The translations under genes and the position numbers were made by a program. Below are positions 54,041-62,398 of a stretch of 64,000 nucleotides of DNA, one piece after another (within the stretch, counting starts at the first letter, position 1; each line of letters starts with the position of its first letter). The DNA comes from Neptuniibacter caesariensis (GTDB lineage: Bacteria; Pseudomonadota; Gammaproteobacteria; Pseudomonadales; Balneatricaceae): positions 980,816 through 1,044,815 of the forward strand of contig NZ_CH724125.1 of the NCBI RefSeq assembly GCF_000153345.1, read 5' to 3'. The notes beneath the pieces were generated by a model, which was not told the DNA's origin, did no database searches, and saw nothing but the letters and a program-made list of their open reading frames with translations.

Positions 54041-54331
54041 AAAAATAATGATATATATTGATCGTACTTGCAGGAACCAATATAGCGATAGATCAAACAT
54101 CGTTCAAATCATAAAAAATTATCTCTTATGATAACCAAATCCTTTTAATTAAAATCATAAATACAAAACTGACCTATAAATCCATATAGTTAGCCTGTAC
54201 AAAAACGGCAGTTCAACTATAAAAAAATAGAAACGTCTATATTGCAGTACCCTAAACGATTTTCAACAGTGTTGTATAAACAATAAACTGAGTTAAGTCA
54301 TATAAAGCTACCCCTTATAACAGGCGTAGCT

Positions 54332-54751
54332 CTATGTACTGGCGAATTTATTTCGCAGAAAACTAATTCCTTTCCCCAGAACTGGCAGCGTTTGCATCAG
54401 CTTAGACCCATCCCAATAATCAATATGGGATTTCACTATACCCATGTCATTTAGACTGATATGGCTCATACCCTGAAAATGGATAGGCCCTGTAAATTTG
54501 CTGCTGGCCTCAAAGGTCCACTGAATCATCGCCTCAGAATCATTTTCCATCACAGAGTGAATAGTGAAGCTGACCGCTCCGAGTTTTTGGTACATATCGT
54601 CAAGGATAGCTATAAATTCATCTCGCGTATGTGTGTGATTGAAGGGGTCTTTAAACTCAAACTCCCCCGAAGTTAAATCCGCTAACTGATCTAAAGTCCG
54701 AGGGCTAAGGTTCTGTAACAGATCTAAATAGGCTTTAAGCCTGCTCGCCAT
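54332..54751 (-). CDS. NTF2-like (SnoaL-type) protein of the lipid/sigma operon
   Basis: 139-aa NTF2-like protein (SGEFEFKDPFNHTHTRDEF near 27-45, QWTFEASSKFTGPIHFQG near 78-95, SHIDYWDG near 110). The fold usually binds or isomerises small hydrophobic molecules; relatives are annotated ketosteroid isomerase-related. It is the last gene of the sigma-DUF2878-chalcone-DUF3833-SDR operon and overlaps the SDR gene by 17 bases. Confidence 0.83.
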   Translation of the reverse strand: MASRLKAYLDLLQNLSPRTLDQLADLTSGEFEFKDPFNHTHTRDEFIAILDDMYQKLGAVSFTIHSVMENDSEAMIQWTFEASSKFTGPIHFQGMSHISLNDMGIVKSHIDYWDGSKLMQTLPVLGKGISFLRNKFAST

Positions 54752-55544
54752 GATCTTGCTTCCTTGTCGAAACTGTTTCAGTTTTTACTGTATGACTAAT
54801 CAGCCACAGGTACCAGCTGTTAGGTAATAATCTGAGTAGCTTAAGAAAGTAGACAAATCGCTTTGGAAACGTTATTTCAAAGCGGGATGACAACAACCCT
54901 TTAATTATTCTCTGTGCAGCATCTTCTGGTTCAATTAAAGCAGGCATGGCAAACTCATTTTTATCTGTTAACGGAGTTCGTACAAACCCGGGATTGATAA
55001 CCTGCAACTTTACCCCGCTCCCTTTAAGGTCAAGATAGAGAGCTTCACACATATTATTCAATGCCGCTTTCCCTGCACCATACGCTGCGGCGGTAGGCAG
55101 TCCTCTGTATCCCGCTACCGAAGCCATCACTGCGACATGCCCTTTGCCGGTTTGAATAAATCGATCTAACACCGGATCTAAACAGTTGATCGTACCCTGT
55201 AGATTAACTTTCAATAAGCGTTTACAACGGCTTGCGCTAAACTCCTGAGCAGGAAACGGATCATGGGTCCCTGCGTTCAAAACAACAAGCTCGGGTAGCC
55301 CAGCCCCTTTATCCCAGCTTTTCATCATATCCTCAATTTGATAATGATCAGTTATATCCAGAGGAATAGGCACAACTAAACCAGGAAATTTGTCGCATCG
55401 CTGCTTCACTTTTTCCAGATCATCCGGTGTTCTTGAAGATATATATACGGTACAACCTCGTTCAGATAAGGCTTCAGCAAGTGCCGCACCTATACCTTTA
55501 CCCGCTCCAGTTATCCAGACACTCTTCCAGGGTAGGTTTCTCAT
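54735..55544 (-). CDS. SDR-family oxidoreductase of the lipid/sigma operon
   Basis: Short-chain dehydrogenase, 269 aa, cofactor motif TGAGKGIG at 12-19, NAG near 90, catalytic YGAGK near 157. The C-terminal about 40 residues are hydrophobic/basic (FVYFLKLLRLLPNSWYLWL), consistent with membrane association and a lipid substrate. Co-directional with DUF3833 upstream (14-base gap) and overlapping the NTF2-like gene downstream. Confidence 0.88.
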   Translation of the reverse strand: MRNLPWKSVWITGAGKGIGAALAEALSERGCTVYISSRTPDDLEKVKQRCDKFPGLVVPIPLDITDHYQIEDMMKSWDKGAGLPELVVLNAGTHDPFPAQEFSASRCKRLLKVNLQGTINCLDPVLDRFIQTGKGHVAVMASVAGYRGLPTAAAYGAGKAALNNMCEALYLDLKGSGVKLQVINPGFVRTPLTDKNEFAMPALIEPEDAAQRIIKGLLSSRFEITFPKRFVYFLKLLRLLPNSWYLWLISHTVKTETVSTRKQDHGEQA

Positions 55545-55558
55545 CGTTATTTACCTTT

Positions 55559-56125
55559 CTAAATACCACAGCCCTGTGTAAGATCACGCATAGCGACATC
55601 TCCTGTTTTCCTGATAAACAGGGTAATCTCACCCACATCAATACCGAATTTAGACATACTCGCCCGATTAATCAGATTTTCTTCATCAACCAAATACATC
55701 CAATCGTTTAGCTGGATATCCCATACCTTCTCTCCTATCGGTACCTGTAAGGTATAGCGCCAGTTTAGTGCATGACCTTTAACCTCACCTGTGGCTTTGC
55801 CTAGCACATCTGCAGCGACGCCTGAATAATGACTTCCTTCCTTAGCCAGCCTCCAGCAACGGTGTTGCATTTCACCATCTGCAAATACAAAGTTTTCATC
55901 CAGCACTCCGCGATTCTCTTCCCATTTACCTACGATGTCCGCACGAAAACGCCTGAGCACCTTACCGCTTCGATCCTGAACTATTCCATAAGCCTCTAAT
56001 TGGCCTGAAAAAAATTGTTCTAGCTGAAGCTTGGGTTCGGTACCCTGGTATTCATCAATCGTTGCCGAGCAACCAGCGATCACCAGTAAAACTGACAATA
56101 AAAATAACTTACTCCGCGGGTTCAT
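55559..56125 (-). CDS. DUF3833 lipoprotein
   Basis: 188-aa lipoprotein (lipobox VIAGC, Cys19) of DUF3833. Family blocks: FFSGQLEAYGIVQDRSGKVL near 38-57, RRFRADIVGKW near 58, NDWMYLVDEENLINRASMSK near 138-157. Function unknown; it is regularly co-encoded with Cfa, DUF1365 and chalcone-isomerase-like genes. Start overlaps the upstream stop by 4 bases. A shorter, non-exported paralogue is at 31090. Confidence 0.87.
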   Translation of the reverse strand: MNPRSKLFLLSVLLVIAGCSATIDEYQGTEPKLQLEQFFSGQLEAYGIVQDRSGKVLRRFRADIVGKWEENRGVLDENFVFADGEMQHRCWRLAKEGSHYSGVAADVLGKATGEVKGHALNWRYTLQVPIGEKVWDIQLNDWMYLVDEENLINRASMSKFGIDVGEITLFIRKTGDVAMRDLTQGCGI

Positions 56126-56658
56126 TGTTTAGCTCCAATAGTGCTCTCACCTCTGAGGCGTGAAGCGAGTTTTGGGTATTTACCGTCTGGTGAAAGCCAG
56201 ATCCGGGGAAAAGTTTCCGAAAATAATGGGTCTTTAATGCTGCCAATTAACCGCTGGTTAAAAATGAAGTGGCCAACCCGGTTAAGATCAGTCTGATAAA
56301 CAAGCTGATCACCTTTATTAATGTCTGGCCAGATCACTGCTAACTCATTGATCCATCGACTCCTTACCCCTTCTTCAGTCACGAAACGTTTTAACTGCTT
56401 ATCTGTTTCCTTAAGTAGATCTTCCTTACTGATATTTCGTTTGTATAACAATTGAATTGCTAATGGTTGCTGATAGCTTTCGAACTGCCCGTTTAGGGTC
56501 AAAAGCGAAGCATCATAAATATCAAACCAGAGCACAGATAAGCTGGCTTTACCGACAACAATCCATGCTTCATTTTGAATCTCGCTGGCTTTTAATGATT
56601 GCGAATGGACCAGGGCAGACAAAATCAGAGCAGTAAATATGACATTGAACCTAGGCAA
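56122..56658 (-). CDS. Exported chalcone isomerase-like protein
   Basis: 178-aa protein with a signal peptide (about residues 1-24, ends LKA) and a chalcone-isomerase-like domain (IVVGKASLSVLWFDIYDASL near 33-52, VGHFIFNQRLIGSIKDPLF near 127). Plant chalcone isomerase relatives include fatty-acid-binding proteins; bacterial members of this periplasmic group have no known substrate, and fatty-acid binding would fit the operon. Overlaps DUF2878 by 8 bases. Confidence 0.85.
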   Translation of the reverse strand: MPRFNVIFTALILSALVHSQSLKASEIQNEAWIVVGKASLSVLWFDIYDASLLTLNGQFESYQQPLAIQLLYKRNISKEDLLKETDKQLKRFVTEEGVRSRWINELAVIWPDINKGDQLVYQTDLNRVGHFIFNQRLIGSIKDPLFSETFPRIWLSPDGKYPKLASRLRGESTIGAKQ

Positions 56659-57151
56659 GGTTTTCCCTCCTAATACGTCGGGTTAAGAAAATAAGCAGTG
56701 GGTAAAGAAAGGTCCAAACCACCAGTAAAATCAGGAAAGTACTTAGCCATCCATAACCAAATTCGACAGCGTCTAATTTAGCGGCCGCTAGGTAAGTACT
56801 ACTGCCACCAAGCCCACCTACCAAAAAGGCGAGAGGGATACGGTCCGAGAAATACTTCAAACTAATCTGCAACGTAGCGCAGAAGCCGAACCAAAGGAGT
56901 GCTAACCATAAGGGAGGAAAATGACTATCAGGGAAAATAAAAACGCCATTGAGGGTCAGGCTAAGATCTACCGAAAAACCGAGTAGTGCGCTAAAGAAAA
57001 GTACTTTTAATTCGCTACCAGGCTGGCTATGAAAAAAAATGTGCAGCAACAAAATAAATGTCACTGGAAGAATAACTGCGTTACCAAACAGGATAGATAA
57101 CCACCAGACAAGCTGAAAGCCGATCAGATTGACCCAAAAGTTTTCACTCAT
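56651..57151 (-). CDS. DUF2878-family membrane protein
   Basis: 166-aa integral membrane protein with about five helices, DUF2878 (FWVNLIGFQLVWWLSILFG near 4-22, FFSALLGFSVDLSL near 60). The ATG of MSENFW is set by GGGAGGG six bases upstream; the longer frame adds 14 residues without support. Function unknown. First gene after the sigma factor (47-base gap) in the operon. Confidence 0.83.
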   Translation of the reverse strand: MSENFWVNLIGFQLVWWLSILFGNAVILPVTFILLLHIFFHSQPGSELKVLFFSALLGFSVDLSLTLNGVFIFPDSHFPPLWLALLWFGFCATLQISLKYFSDRIPLAFLVGGLGGSSTYLAAAKLDAVEFGYGWLSTFLILLVVWTFLYPLLIFLTRRIRRENLA

Positions 57152-57198
57152 ATATTCCCTCCCGTTTAAATCTATTACGCGAGGAGCAGGCAAGCAGA

Positions 57199-58434
57199 TC
57201 AGTTGTTCTGTGAATCTGGGGCAAAGGTTGTCTGAAGTTTTTCTAAGGCAATCTTTTGTAGTTGTCTCACTCTCTCAACACTGACATTCAACTGATGCGA
57301 GATCTCTTCAAGTGTGTGTTCGGTATGACAATCGATTCCGAAACGCATCTTCAGTACTTTATATTCTCGTTCGTTCAAGCGTAAAGACATCCGTTCGAGC
57401 ATACGTCGCTTCAATGCGATATCGGTCTCTTTCTCAGCCGCCATAGCATTATCTTCAAGAGTCGATTCCACAGTGAGATCTTCACCTTCCTGGGAGCGGC
57501 TCACTGGCTGGCTTAATGACAAAGGCTCTGCAGGAAACGATTTAATCTTTTCAAGCATGGCTTCGGGAATACTGGTTAATTCGGATAGTTCAGTGGTCCC
57601 TGGATACCGACCATACTGATTGAGAAAACGCACCGACTCGCGTTTGATGACACTTAGCTTTTCCTGCAAGTAACTTGGACGGGAAATTGTATGGTAGTTT
57701 TTCTGCAAAGCCGTTTTGAGTACGTTTTGAATACACCAGAAAGCATAAGTGGAAAATCGGTAGCCATGAACAAAATTAAAACGATCAGCAGCCTTCAGCA
57801 GACCGATATTTCCCTCCTGTATAAGGTCATCCAGACTGACTCCGCTACTTTTAAATCGCAGGGCTACAACGTAAACCAACCGGAGGTTTTTCTCGATAAG
57901 TTTACTTCGTAGTTTCTCATAGCGACTTATTAAGCTATCAACCTCTTCAGTGGTACGAAGACCTGAGGTGAGGATCCTTACTAGCTTTTCTCTGCCAAAG
58001 GTCAAATTGCCTACTAACTGGATTAGATTCCCTAAAATAATTTTCTGCTGCTTTGATTCCTCATTAAGAAGCAACATAACTTCAAGGGTATCGATAAGGG
58101 TGTGCAGGATGTTTGCAATGTAGGCAGGCTCATTAGAAAACTTCCAACGCTTGGTGGCCTGTCCCATACGATCTTGATATGAGAAAAGGTAGGTATCCAA
58201 CTCATCAGCGAGTACTTGCAAGCCCTCCTCAGATTCACATATCAGCTCGACCATTTCAGAGATAACCAGATCAATTTCACGGCCTAACTGACGCTCCGCA
58301 TCAGCAGATAAGAGGTCCAGACGGGAAAGTTCCTGGCTGTAAATATCAAGTGAACTGGCTTCTGATATATTGTTTACAGCCGGTTGCAGGCTTAGCTCGT
58401 CGCCGGCCTGAAATGCGATATTCAGATCAGTCAT
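57199..58434 (-). CDS. Alternative sigma-70 factor (RpoD/RpoS-like, non-ECF)
   Basis: 411-aa sigma factor with regions 1.2 (DIYSQELSRLDLLSADAE near 31), a non-conserved insert (about 60-175), region 2 (EKNLRLVYVVALRF, DLIQEGNIGLLKAADRF near 205-222, GYRFSTYAFWCIQNVLKTAL near 227-246), region 3 (about 255-320) and region 4 (EEISHQLNVSVERVRQLQKIAL near 377-398). It lacks region 1.1 and is not RpoD itself. It heads the DUF2878-to-NTF2-like operon, whose expression or that of the split Cfa operon it may direct (inference). A 9-bp dyad lies just upstream. Confidence 0.9.
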   Translation of the reverse strand: MTDLNIAFQAGDELSLQPAVNNISEASSLDIYSQELSRLDLLSADAERQLGREIDLVISEMVELICESEEGLQVLADELDTYLFSYQDRMGQATKRWKFSNEPAYIANILHTLIDTLEVMLLLNEESKQQKIILGNLIQLVGNLTFGREKLVRILTSGLRTTEEVDSLISRYEKLRSKLIEKNLRLVYVVALRFKSSGVSLDDLIQEGNIGLLKAADRFNFVHGYRFSTYAFWCIQNVLKTALQKNYHTISRPSYLQEKLSVIKRESVRFLNQYGRYPGTTELSELTSIPEAMLEKIKSFPAEPLSLSQPVSRSQEGEDLTVESTLEDNAMAAEKETDIALKRRMLERMSLRLNEREYKVLKMRFGIDCHTEHTLEEISHQLNVSVERVRQLQKIALEKLQTTFAPDSQNN

Positions 58435-58445
58435 TTAGGGTAGCT

Positions 58446-58477
58446 CATTGCAGTATATTTCTGTAATCACTGCAATG
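58446..58477. promoter_or_regulatory. Operator-like dyad upstream of the alternative sigma gene
   Basis: CATTGCAGT and ACTGCAATG form a perfect 9-bp inverted repeat separated by 14 bases, centred about 27 bases upstream of the sigma-factor ATG. The half-site spacing (about two helical turns) suits a dimeric regulator. No T tract follows, so a terminator is unlikely. Confidence 0.5.
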
Positions 58478-58507
58478 CGATACGCGTTAATCCGCTGACT
58501 GGATTGA

Positions 58508-59569
58508 TTAATATTTTTCTAAAAGAGCCACACCTTGCCGATACCCCAGACCTCCATTGCCATGAACAAGGCCATACTTTTCAGCACCTTCCAGTAACCT
58601 ATGATGCATAGTGATCAGACCGTTAAGCGCTGGATTATTCCATGGCGCACGGGCCAGATTCATACCGCCAGTTACGGTAATGCTATGCGATTCAAGAAAT
58701 TCAGGTATTTCATCCAGAACATCAACTAAGCCACTAATCAGCAAGAATGCCATGGGGACCACCGGATAGCAGGTATAGGCTTCAAGTAATGCTTCACCGT
58801 TTTTAAAGCGTGACGGGAAATCAAAATCGGCGTGCTCACAACAACTATCATAAGCCTGCTTAAGATGTTCATAACAGGCAATCTGATCGATGTAGCCTTG
58901 CCCATCCCCTTCTGTTCGGCCCAGTCCAACCGCTTTAACTTCAACCCGTTCACTCGCAGGAACCTTCAGTTGATCAGCAAGCTGCTCATTACAGATGAGG
59001 ATTCTGCCGGAGAAATCAACGAGAGGGTTAGCACAATCAACGCCCCTAAAGAGCCCAGTTATCGGCTGATACCATTTATCTCCCGGCAATAGCTCTGGAC
59101 TAAATTCATCAGCAAGCGCATTTCGATAACTCAGTTTGTAGTTATCGAATAACGCCCGTGCGATCTCTTTAAAATGTTCATCTGAGCGGTCATGTACTTT
59201 AAGAAAATGAGAGGCTAGATCGTTATATGCATCGGTCAGAGGATAATCATCACCGTAAATCGACATCCGAGCCAATCGCTCCTCACGCGCATAACCCGAC
59301 TTCAGCAGATCTTCGCCACTAATTAATACAGCGTTACTACCGGCTTCAATTAACTGTTTAGCTCGGGCCAAAGCCTCAATAGGTGCACAACCACTTCGGA
59401 AGTGATTTTCTTGTTCAGGACTGTGCCAATCGGTGCGCAGGGGCTCGATGACTAACTCAACGATCGTTTCTCCCATCTCACGGATAGCCTCTTCTAACGC
59501 CAGGCAGTGCTGTTGAGATCCCAGGTTATCGACTGTTTTAGCCGCAGAAACAATTAATGCTTTATCCAT
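58508..59569 (-). CDS. Thiolase-like (acetyl-CoA acetyltransferase superfamily) protein
   Basis: 353-aa thiolase-fold protein. The acyl-accepting cysteine region is GCAPIEALARA near residue 60, and the C-terminal block is HGNGGLGYRQG near 338. Both differ from housekeeping thiolases (the usual CxSG and CxGGGxG motifs are not intact), so it belongs to a divergent branch and activity is uncertain. I start at MDKALI; a longer frame adds 16 residues. It precedes the sigma gene by 73 bases on the same strand. Confidence 0.72.
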   Translation of the reverse strand: MDKALIVSAAKTVDNLGSQQHCLALEEAIREMGETIVELVIEPLRTDWHSPEQENHFRSGCAPIEALARAKQLIEAGSNAVLISGEDLLKSGYAREERLARMSIYGDDYPLTDAYNDLASHFLKVHDRSDEHFKEIARALFDNYKLSYRNALADEFSPELLPGDKWYQPITGLFRGVDCANPLVDFSGRILICNEQLADQLKVPASERVEVKAVGLGRTEGDGQGYIDQIACYEHLKQAYDSCCEHADFDFPSRFKNGEALLEAYTCYPVVPMAFLLISGLVDVLDEIPEFLESHSITVTGGMNLARAPWNNPALNGLITMHHRLLEGAEKYGLVHGNGGLGYRQGVALLEKY

Positions 59570-59753
59570 CTCGATACTCAGACCTGTACTTAACTTCAGA
59601 GAACAGCAGAATAGCAAAATAAGGGTTTACCCGCATCTCATATATTCAGAGCAGCTCTTTCAAAGCTTCGCATATCTTTGCTATAAACTTGCTAACCTGT
59701 AAGGAATACACCGTTACATTCAAATCAGGAACGCTGATCACAAAAGGACAACA

Positions 59754-60785
59754 ATGAAGCTTTTTGCTCTGATACTTTTTAGCCTAATGACTCTCTGCGG
59801 TTGCTCCGCCCCGGAAATTACCCCAGAACACCTTACTGAAGAGCAAATAAAGCAGGAACGAACTCGCCAGTTTTCCCAAGCCCACCAATATCAATTGAAG
59901 CAACGAATCAGGTTATTCGAAGTTGCCCGCCCTCTATTAACAAAGAACACAGAAAGCTGCCCCAAAAACCAGCATTACTCACTGGGCGTTCTTTTTCATC
60001 GATTAGCGGATTACCCCATTGAACAGCGGGGTGCCATCGCTGAGCTTTATAATCTGGATGAACAGCTCAAGGTTCTGTATCCACTAAAAGGTACACCCGC
60101 TGAAAACCTGCTAGAAGTTGGGGATCTACTGCTAAGTATCAATCAGGAAAAAATCATTCCCGAGAAAGCCTCGGGACAATTCAAGGCGCTACTTAAAGAT
60201 GGTCAGCCTGTGACTATTGAACTGGTGCGTAACGGTAAACAACAACAGGTTACTCTGCAGCCGGAATTAATCTGCAGCTACCCTATTATTTTAAGCTCTT
60301 CGGACTCAATCAACGGATTTGCTGACGGTAATCGGATTATCATTACCGCAGGGCTTATGCGTTTTACCGAACAAGACAATGAACTTGCCCTGATCATTGC
60401 CCATGAGATGGCCCACAACACCCAAAGTCATATCCCCCAACGCTTGGGAAACAGCGCTATTGGTAGCCTGATTGACTTTGTCTTGATTAGCAGCGGAATT
60501 CCGTCTCCATTTGTTGGCGCGGGTTTGGGCGCGAACCTGCATACTCAGGATTATGAAACAGAAGCAGATATTATTGGGCTGAAGTTAATGCACAAGGCTG
60601 GCTATGAAATTGAAGGCATGGACGACTTCTGGAGACGCATGGCAACCCTCCACCCGCAAACAATCACCCATGGGAAGCAGATCTCTCACCCAACCACAGT
60701 AGAAAGAGCGCTGCGAATTGAAAAAGAGATAATCCGTATAAAAAATTCAGAAAACCTGTCAACCGATTCGAAATCAGAACGTTGA
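59754..60785 (+). CDS. M48-family zinc metalloprotease lipoprotein with PDZ domain
   Basis: 343-aa envelope protease: lipoprotein signal (lipobox LCGC, Cys17), a PDZ-like segment (about 115-165; LLEVGDLLLSINQEK), and an M48 catalytic domain with HEMAH near residue 218 and the glutamate ligand in YETEADIIG near 266. It resembles BepA/LoiP-type periplasmic quality-control proteases. AAAGGACAACA precedes the ATG. The ECF sigma gene follows after 20 bases, which fits an envelope-stress unit. Confidence 0.9.
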   Translation: MKLFALILFSLMTLCGCSAPEITPEHLTEEQIKQERTRQFSQAHQYQLKQRIRLFEVARPLLTKNTESCPKNQHYSLGVLFHRLADYPIEQRGAIAELYNLDEQLKVLYPLKGTPAENLLEVGDLLLSINQEKIIPEKASGQFKALLKDGQPVTIELVRNGKQQQVTLQPELICSYPIILSSSDSINGFADGNRIIITAGLMRFTEQDNELALIIAHEMAHNTQSHIPQRLGNSAIGSLIDFVLISSGIPSPFVGAGLGANLHTQDYETEADIIGLKLMHKAGYEIEGMDDFWRRMATLHPQTITHGKQISHPTTVERALRIEKEIIRIKNSENLSTDSKSER

Positions 60786-60805
60786 ATAGGTATGAATAGA
60801 TTTAA

Positions 60806-61384
60806 ATGCCAGCATCGGGATCAGTTTCTGTGCAATCACTAGATCAGTTTCTTGCCGAGGTTGAAGGCCGGGCTTTTCAGATAGCACGTATTGCGACCGG
60901 TTGCGATCAGGACGCTCTGGATATAGTTCAGGAGAGCATGATAAGTCTGGTCACAAGTTACAGCGATAAATGTGAGAGTAACTGGAAACCTCTGTTTTAT
61001 CGGATCTTACAGAACCGAATAACCGACTTTCATAGGCGTAAAACTCTGACAGGAAAAATATTCGCCTGGATCGGCCTGAAAAAAGCAGATGAAGAGGATA
61101 TCGATCTGCTAGAACAGATTGCAGACCCTAATGCTGATATGCCTGAACTGGCATTATCCAAAGATCGATTTAGCGATGCGCTCATTCATGCGCTGGAACA
61201 ACTTCCAGCCAGACAACAGCAAACATTCTTACTGAGAATCTGGGAAGGTTTGAGCGTTAAAGAGACCGCTGAAGCAATGCAGTGCGGTGAAGGAAGTGTC
61301 AAAACCCACCTTTCCCGAGCAACGCAGACTTTAAGAGCTCACCTTGAGCCACACTATTTTTCAGGTGACCATCATGAATCATGA
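60806..61384 (+). CDS. ECF-type RNA polymerase sigma factor
   Basis: 192-aa sigma factor with region 2 (ALDIVQESMISLV near 35, NRITDFHRRKTL near 71) and region 4 (LPARQQQTFLLRIWEGLSVK near 132, then EGSVKTHLSRATQTLR near 163). It heads sigma-DUF3619-small protein-DUF3106, an arrangement seen in other proteobacteria. Its 3' end overlaps the DUF3619 start by 11 bases. No good ribosome binding site is visible, suggesting coupling to the M48 gene. Confidence 0.9.
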   Translation: MPASGSVSVQSLDQFLAEVEGRAFQIARIATGCDQDALDIVQESMISLVTSYSDKCESNWKPLFYRILQNRITDFHRRKTLTGKIFAWIGLKKADEEDIDLLEQIADPNADMPELALSKDRFSDALIHALEQLPARQQQTFLLRIWEGLSVKETAEAMQCGEGSVKTHLSRATQTLRAHLEPHYFSGDHHES

Positions 61385-61757
61385 AAAAGACCAGGCATTT
61401 CATGAAGCGGCCAGGGAGGCACTGGATAAGCAAGAATCACAACTTACCCCTGAGGTAAAGCGTGCGCTATACCAAGCCCGTGTGGATGCTTTACAAAAGC
61501 GTAATCAAGATAAGGATTCCACAAGACTCTGGGGCTGGTCATTACAAAAAAGTCTTTACCCTACTGGTTTGGCGATGGCAGCCATACTGACCATGGTCCT
61601 GTGGTTACCAGATACGGGCTCAGAAATAGTGCCAGATTCAACCAGCACACAATTTAGTGCCGAGACACTCGATATGCTCAGTGCGGAAGAGGATTTATCA
61701 TTCTATGAAGATCTCGAATTTATTAATTGGCTCGCTACGCAGCCTGAGCAAGGGTAG
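61374..61757 (+). CDS. DUF3619-like membrane protein, candidate anti-sigma factor
   Basis: 127-aa protein with an N-terminal cytoplasmic segment (about 1-52), one membrane helix (about 63-80) and a short acidic periplasmic tail. It resembles DUF3619 and has the topology of a membrane anti-sigma factor (RseA-like). It overlaps the ECF sigma gene by 11 bases, which supports that role; no conserved anti-sigma domain is recognisable. Confidence 0.75.
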   Translation: MNHEKDQAFHEAAREALDKQESQLTPEVKRALYQARVDALQKRNQDKDSTRLWGWSLQKSLYPTGLAMAAILTMVLWLPDTGSEIVPDSTSTQFSAETLDMLSAEEDLSFYEDLEFINWLATQPEQG

Positions 61758-61935
61758 TGTATTTATGCTTTTGCTCACTGCCCCACTGTCCGCCAATGAA
61801 AGCGCTCCTAGTTTGAGTTTTCTCGAGTATCTGGCAGAAGAGGAAAACCAAAGCTGGATGATTAATATTCTCGAAGAAAACCCAGAAAAGACGCTTGAGA
61901 AAAAAGAAGAGGAGACTCAAGATGACTCAGAATAA
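61705..61935 (+). CDS. Small exported acidic protein between DUF3619 and DUF3106
   Basis: 76-aa protein in a frame overlapping DUF3619 by 53 bases and DUF3106 by 14. The ATG at 61705 has GAGGA about nine bases upstream and opens a plausible signal peptide (Lys/Arg start, then FMLLLTAPLSA near residues 20-30). The mature part has SLSFLEYLAEEE near 36-47 and a Glu/Lys-rich tail. I do not recognise a family, but small proteins with an LEFL/LEYL motif occur at this position in similar operons. Confidence 0.65.
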   Translation: MKISNLLIGSLRSLSKGSVFMLLLTAPLSANESAPSLSFLEYLAEEENQSWMINILEENPEKTLEKKEEETQDDSE

Positions 61936-62398
61936 ACCTCTTATCTTCTCTTACGCTTTGTGTCTGGCACTCGTCTTCAGTCCTGCAGCTAAGGCAGAAA
62001 AACTCAACTGGAATCAATTAACTGATTCACAACAGTCCGTACTACAACCCTTCCAGGAAAAGTGGAGCAACTTAACTGAGGAGCGCCAGCAAAAATTGCT
62101 AAAGGGTGCTGAGCGTTACCAAAAAATGACTCCTGAGCAACGCGCCAGAGCAGAGAAACGCTTCAAACGCTGGCAGTCACTCACACCTGACCAACAAGCT
62201 AAACTCAAAAAGCAGTTCCAACGCTGGAATCAATTGTCACCTGAGCAGAAACAAAAGCTCAGAAGCCAGTTTAAGCGTTTTAAAGAATTACCGCCCGAGA
62301 AGCGTCAGGCGCTGCGTAAAAAATGGAAAGAACTAAGTCCCGAAGAGCGGAAAGCTTTTCGGCAGAAACTCCGGGATCGTCGCAATAATCAGAACTAA
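61922..62398 (+). CDS. DUF3106-family periplasmic protein with 18-residue LTPEQ repeats
   Basis: 158-aa exported protein (signal peptide 1-25, ends AKA). The mature region is a tandem array: the motif L(T/S)PE(Q/E) begins at residues 33, 51, 69, 87, 105, 123 and 138, an exact 18-residue period except for the last step of 15. Between them lie KRF/QRW-type basic-aromatic turns. The LTxxQ-like motif recalls the Spy/CpxP envelope chaperones, but there are seven copies. Strongly basic. The ATG has GAGGAG nine bases upstream. Confidence 0.87.
   Translation: MTQNKPLIFSYALCLALVFSPAAKAEKLNWNQLTDSQQSVLQPFQEKWSNLTEERQQKLLKGAERYQKMTPEQRARAEKRFKRWQSLTPDQQAKLKKQFQRWNQLSPEQKQKLRSQFKRFKELPPEKRQALRKKWKELSPEERKAFRQKLRDRRNNQN

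Larger units (their letters stand above)
53795..54331. other. 537-base intergenic region with two hairpins
   Basis: AT-rich gap between convergent genes (MCP plus, NTF2-like minus). I see no gene. It holds a plus-strand hairpin at 53879-53904 and a strong minus-strand terminator at 54012-54040, leaving about 290 bases between the NTF2-like stop and that terminator: a long 3' untranslated region or a separate small RNA. Confidence 0.6.
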
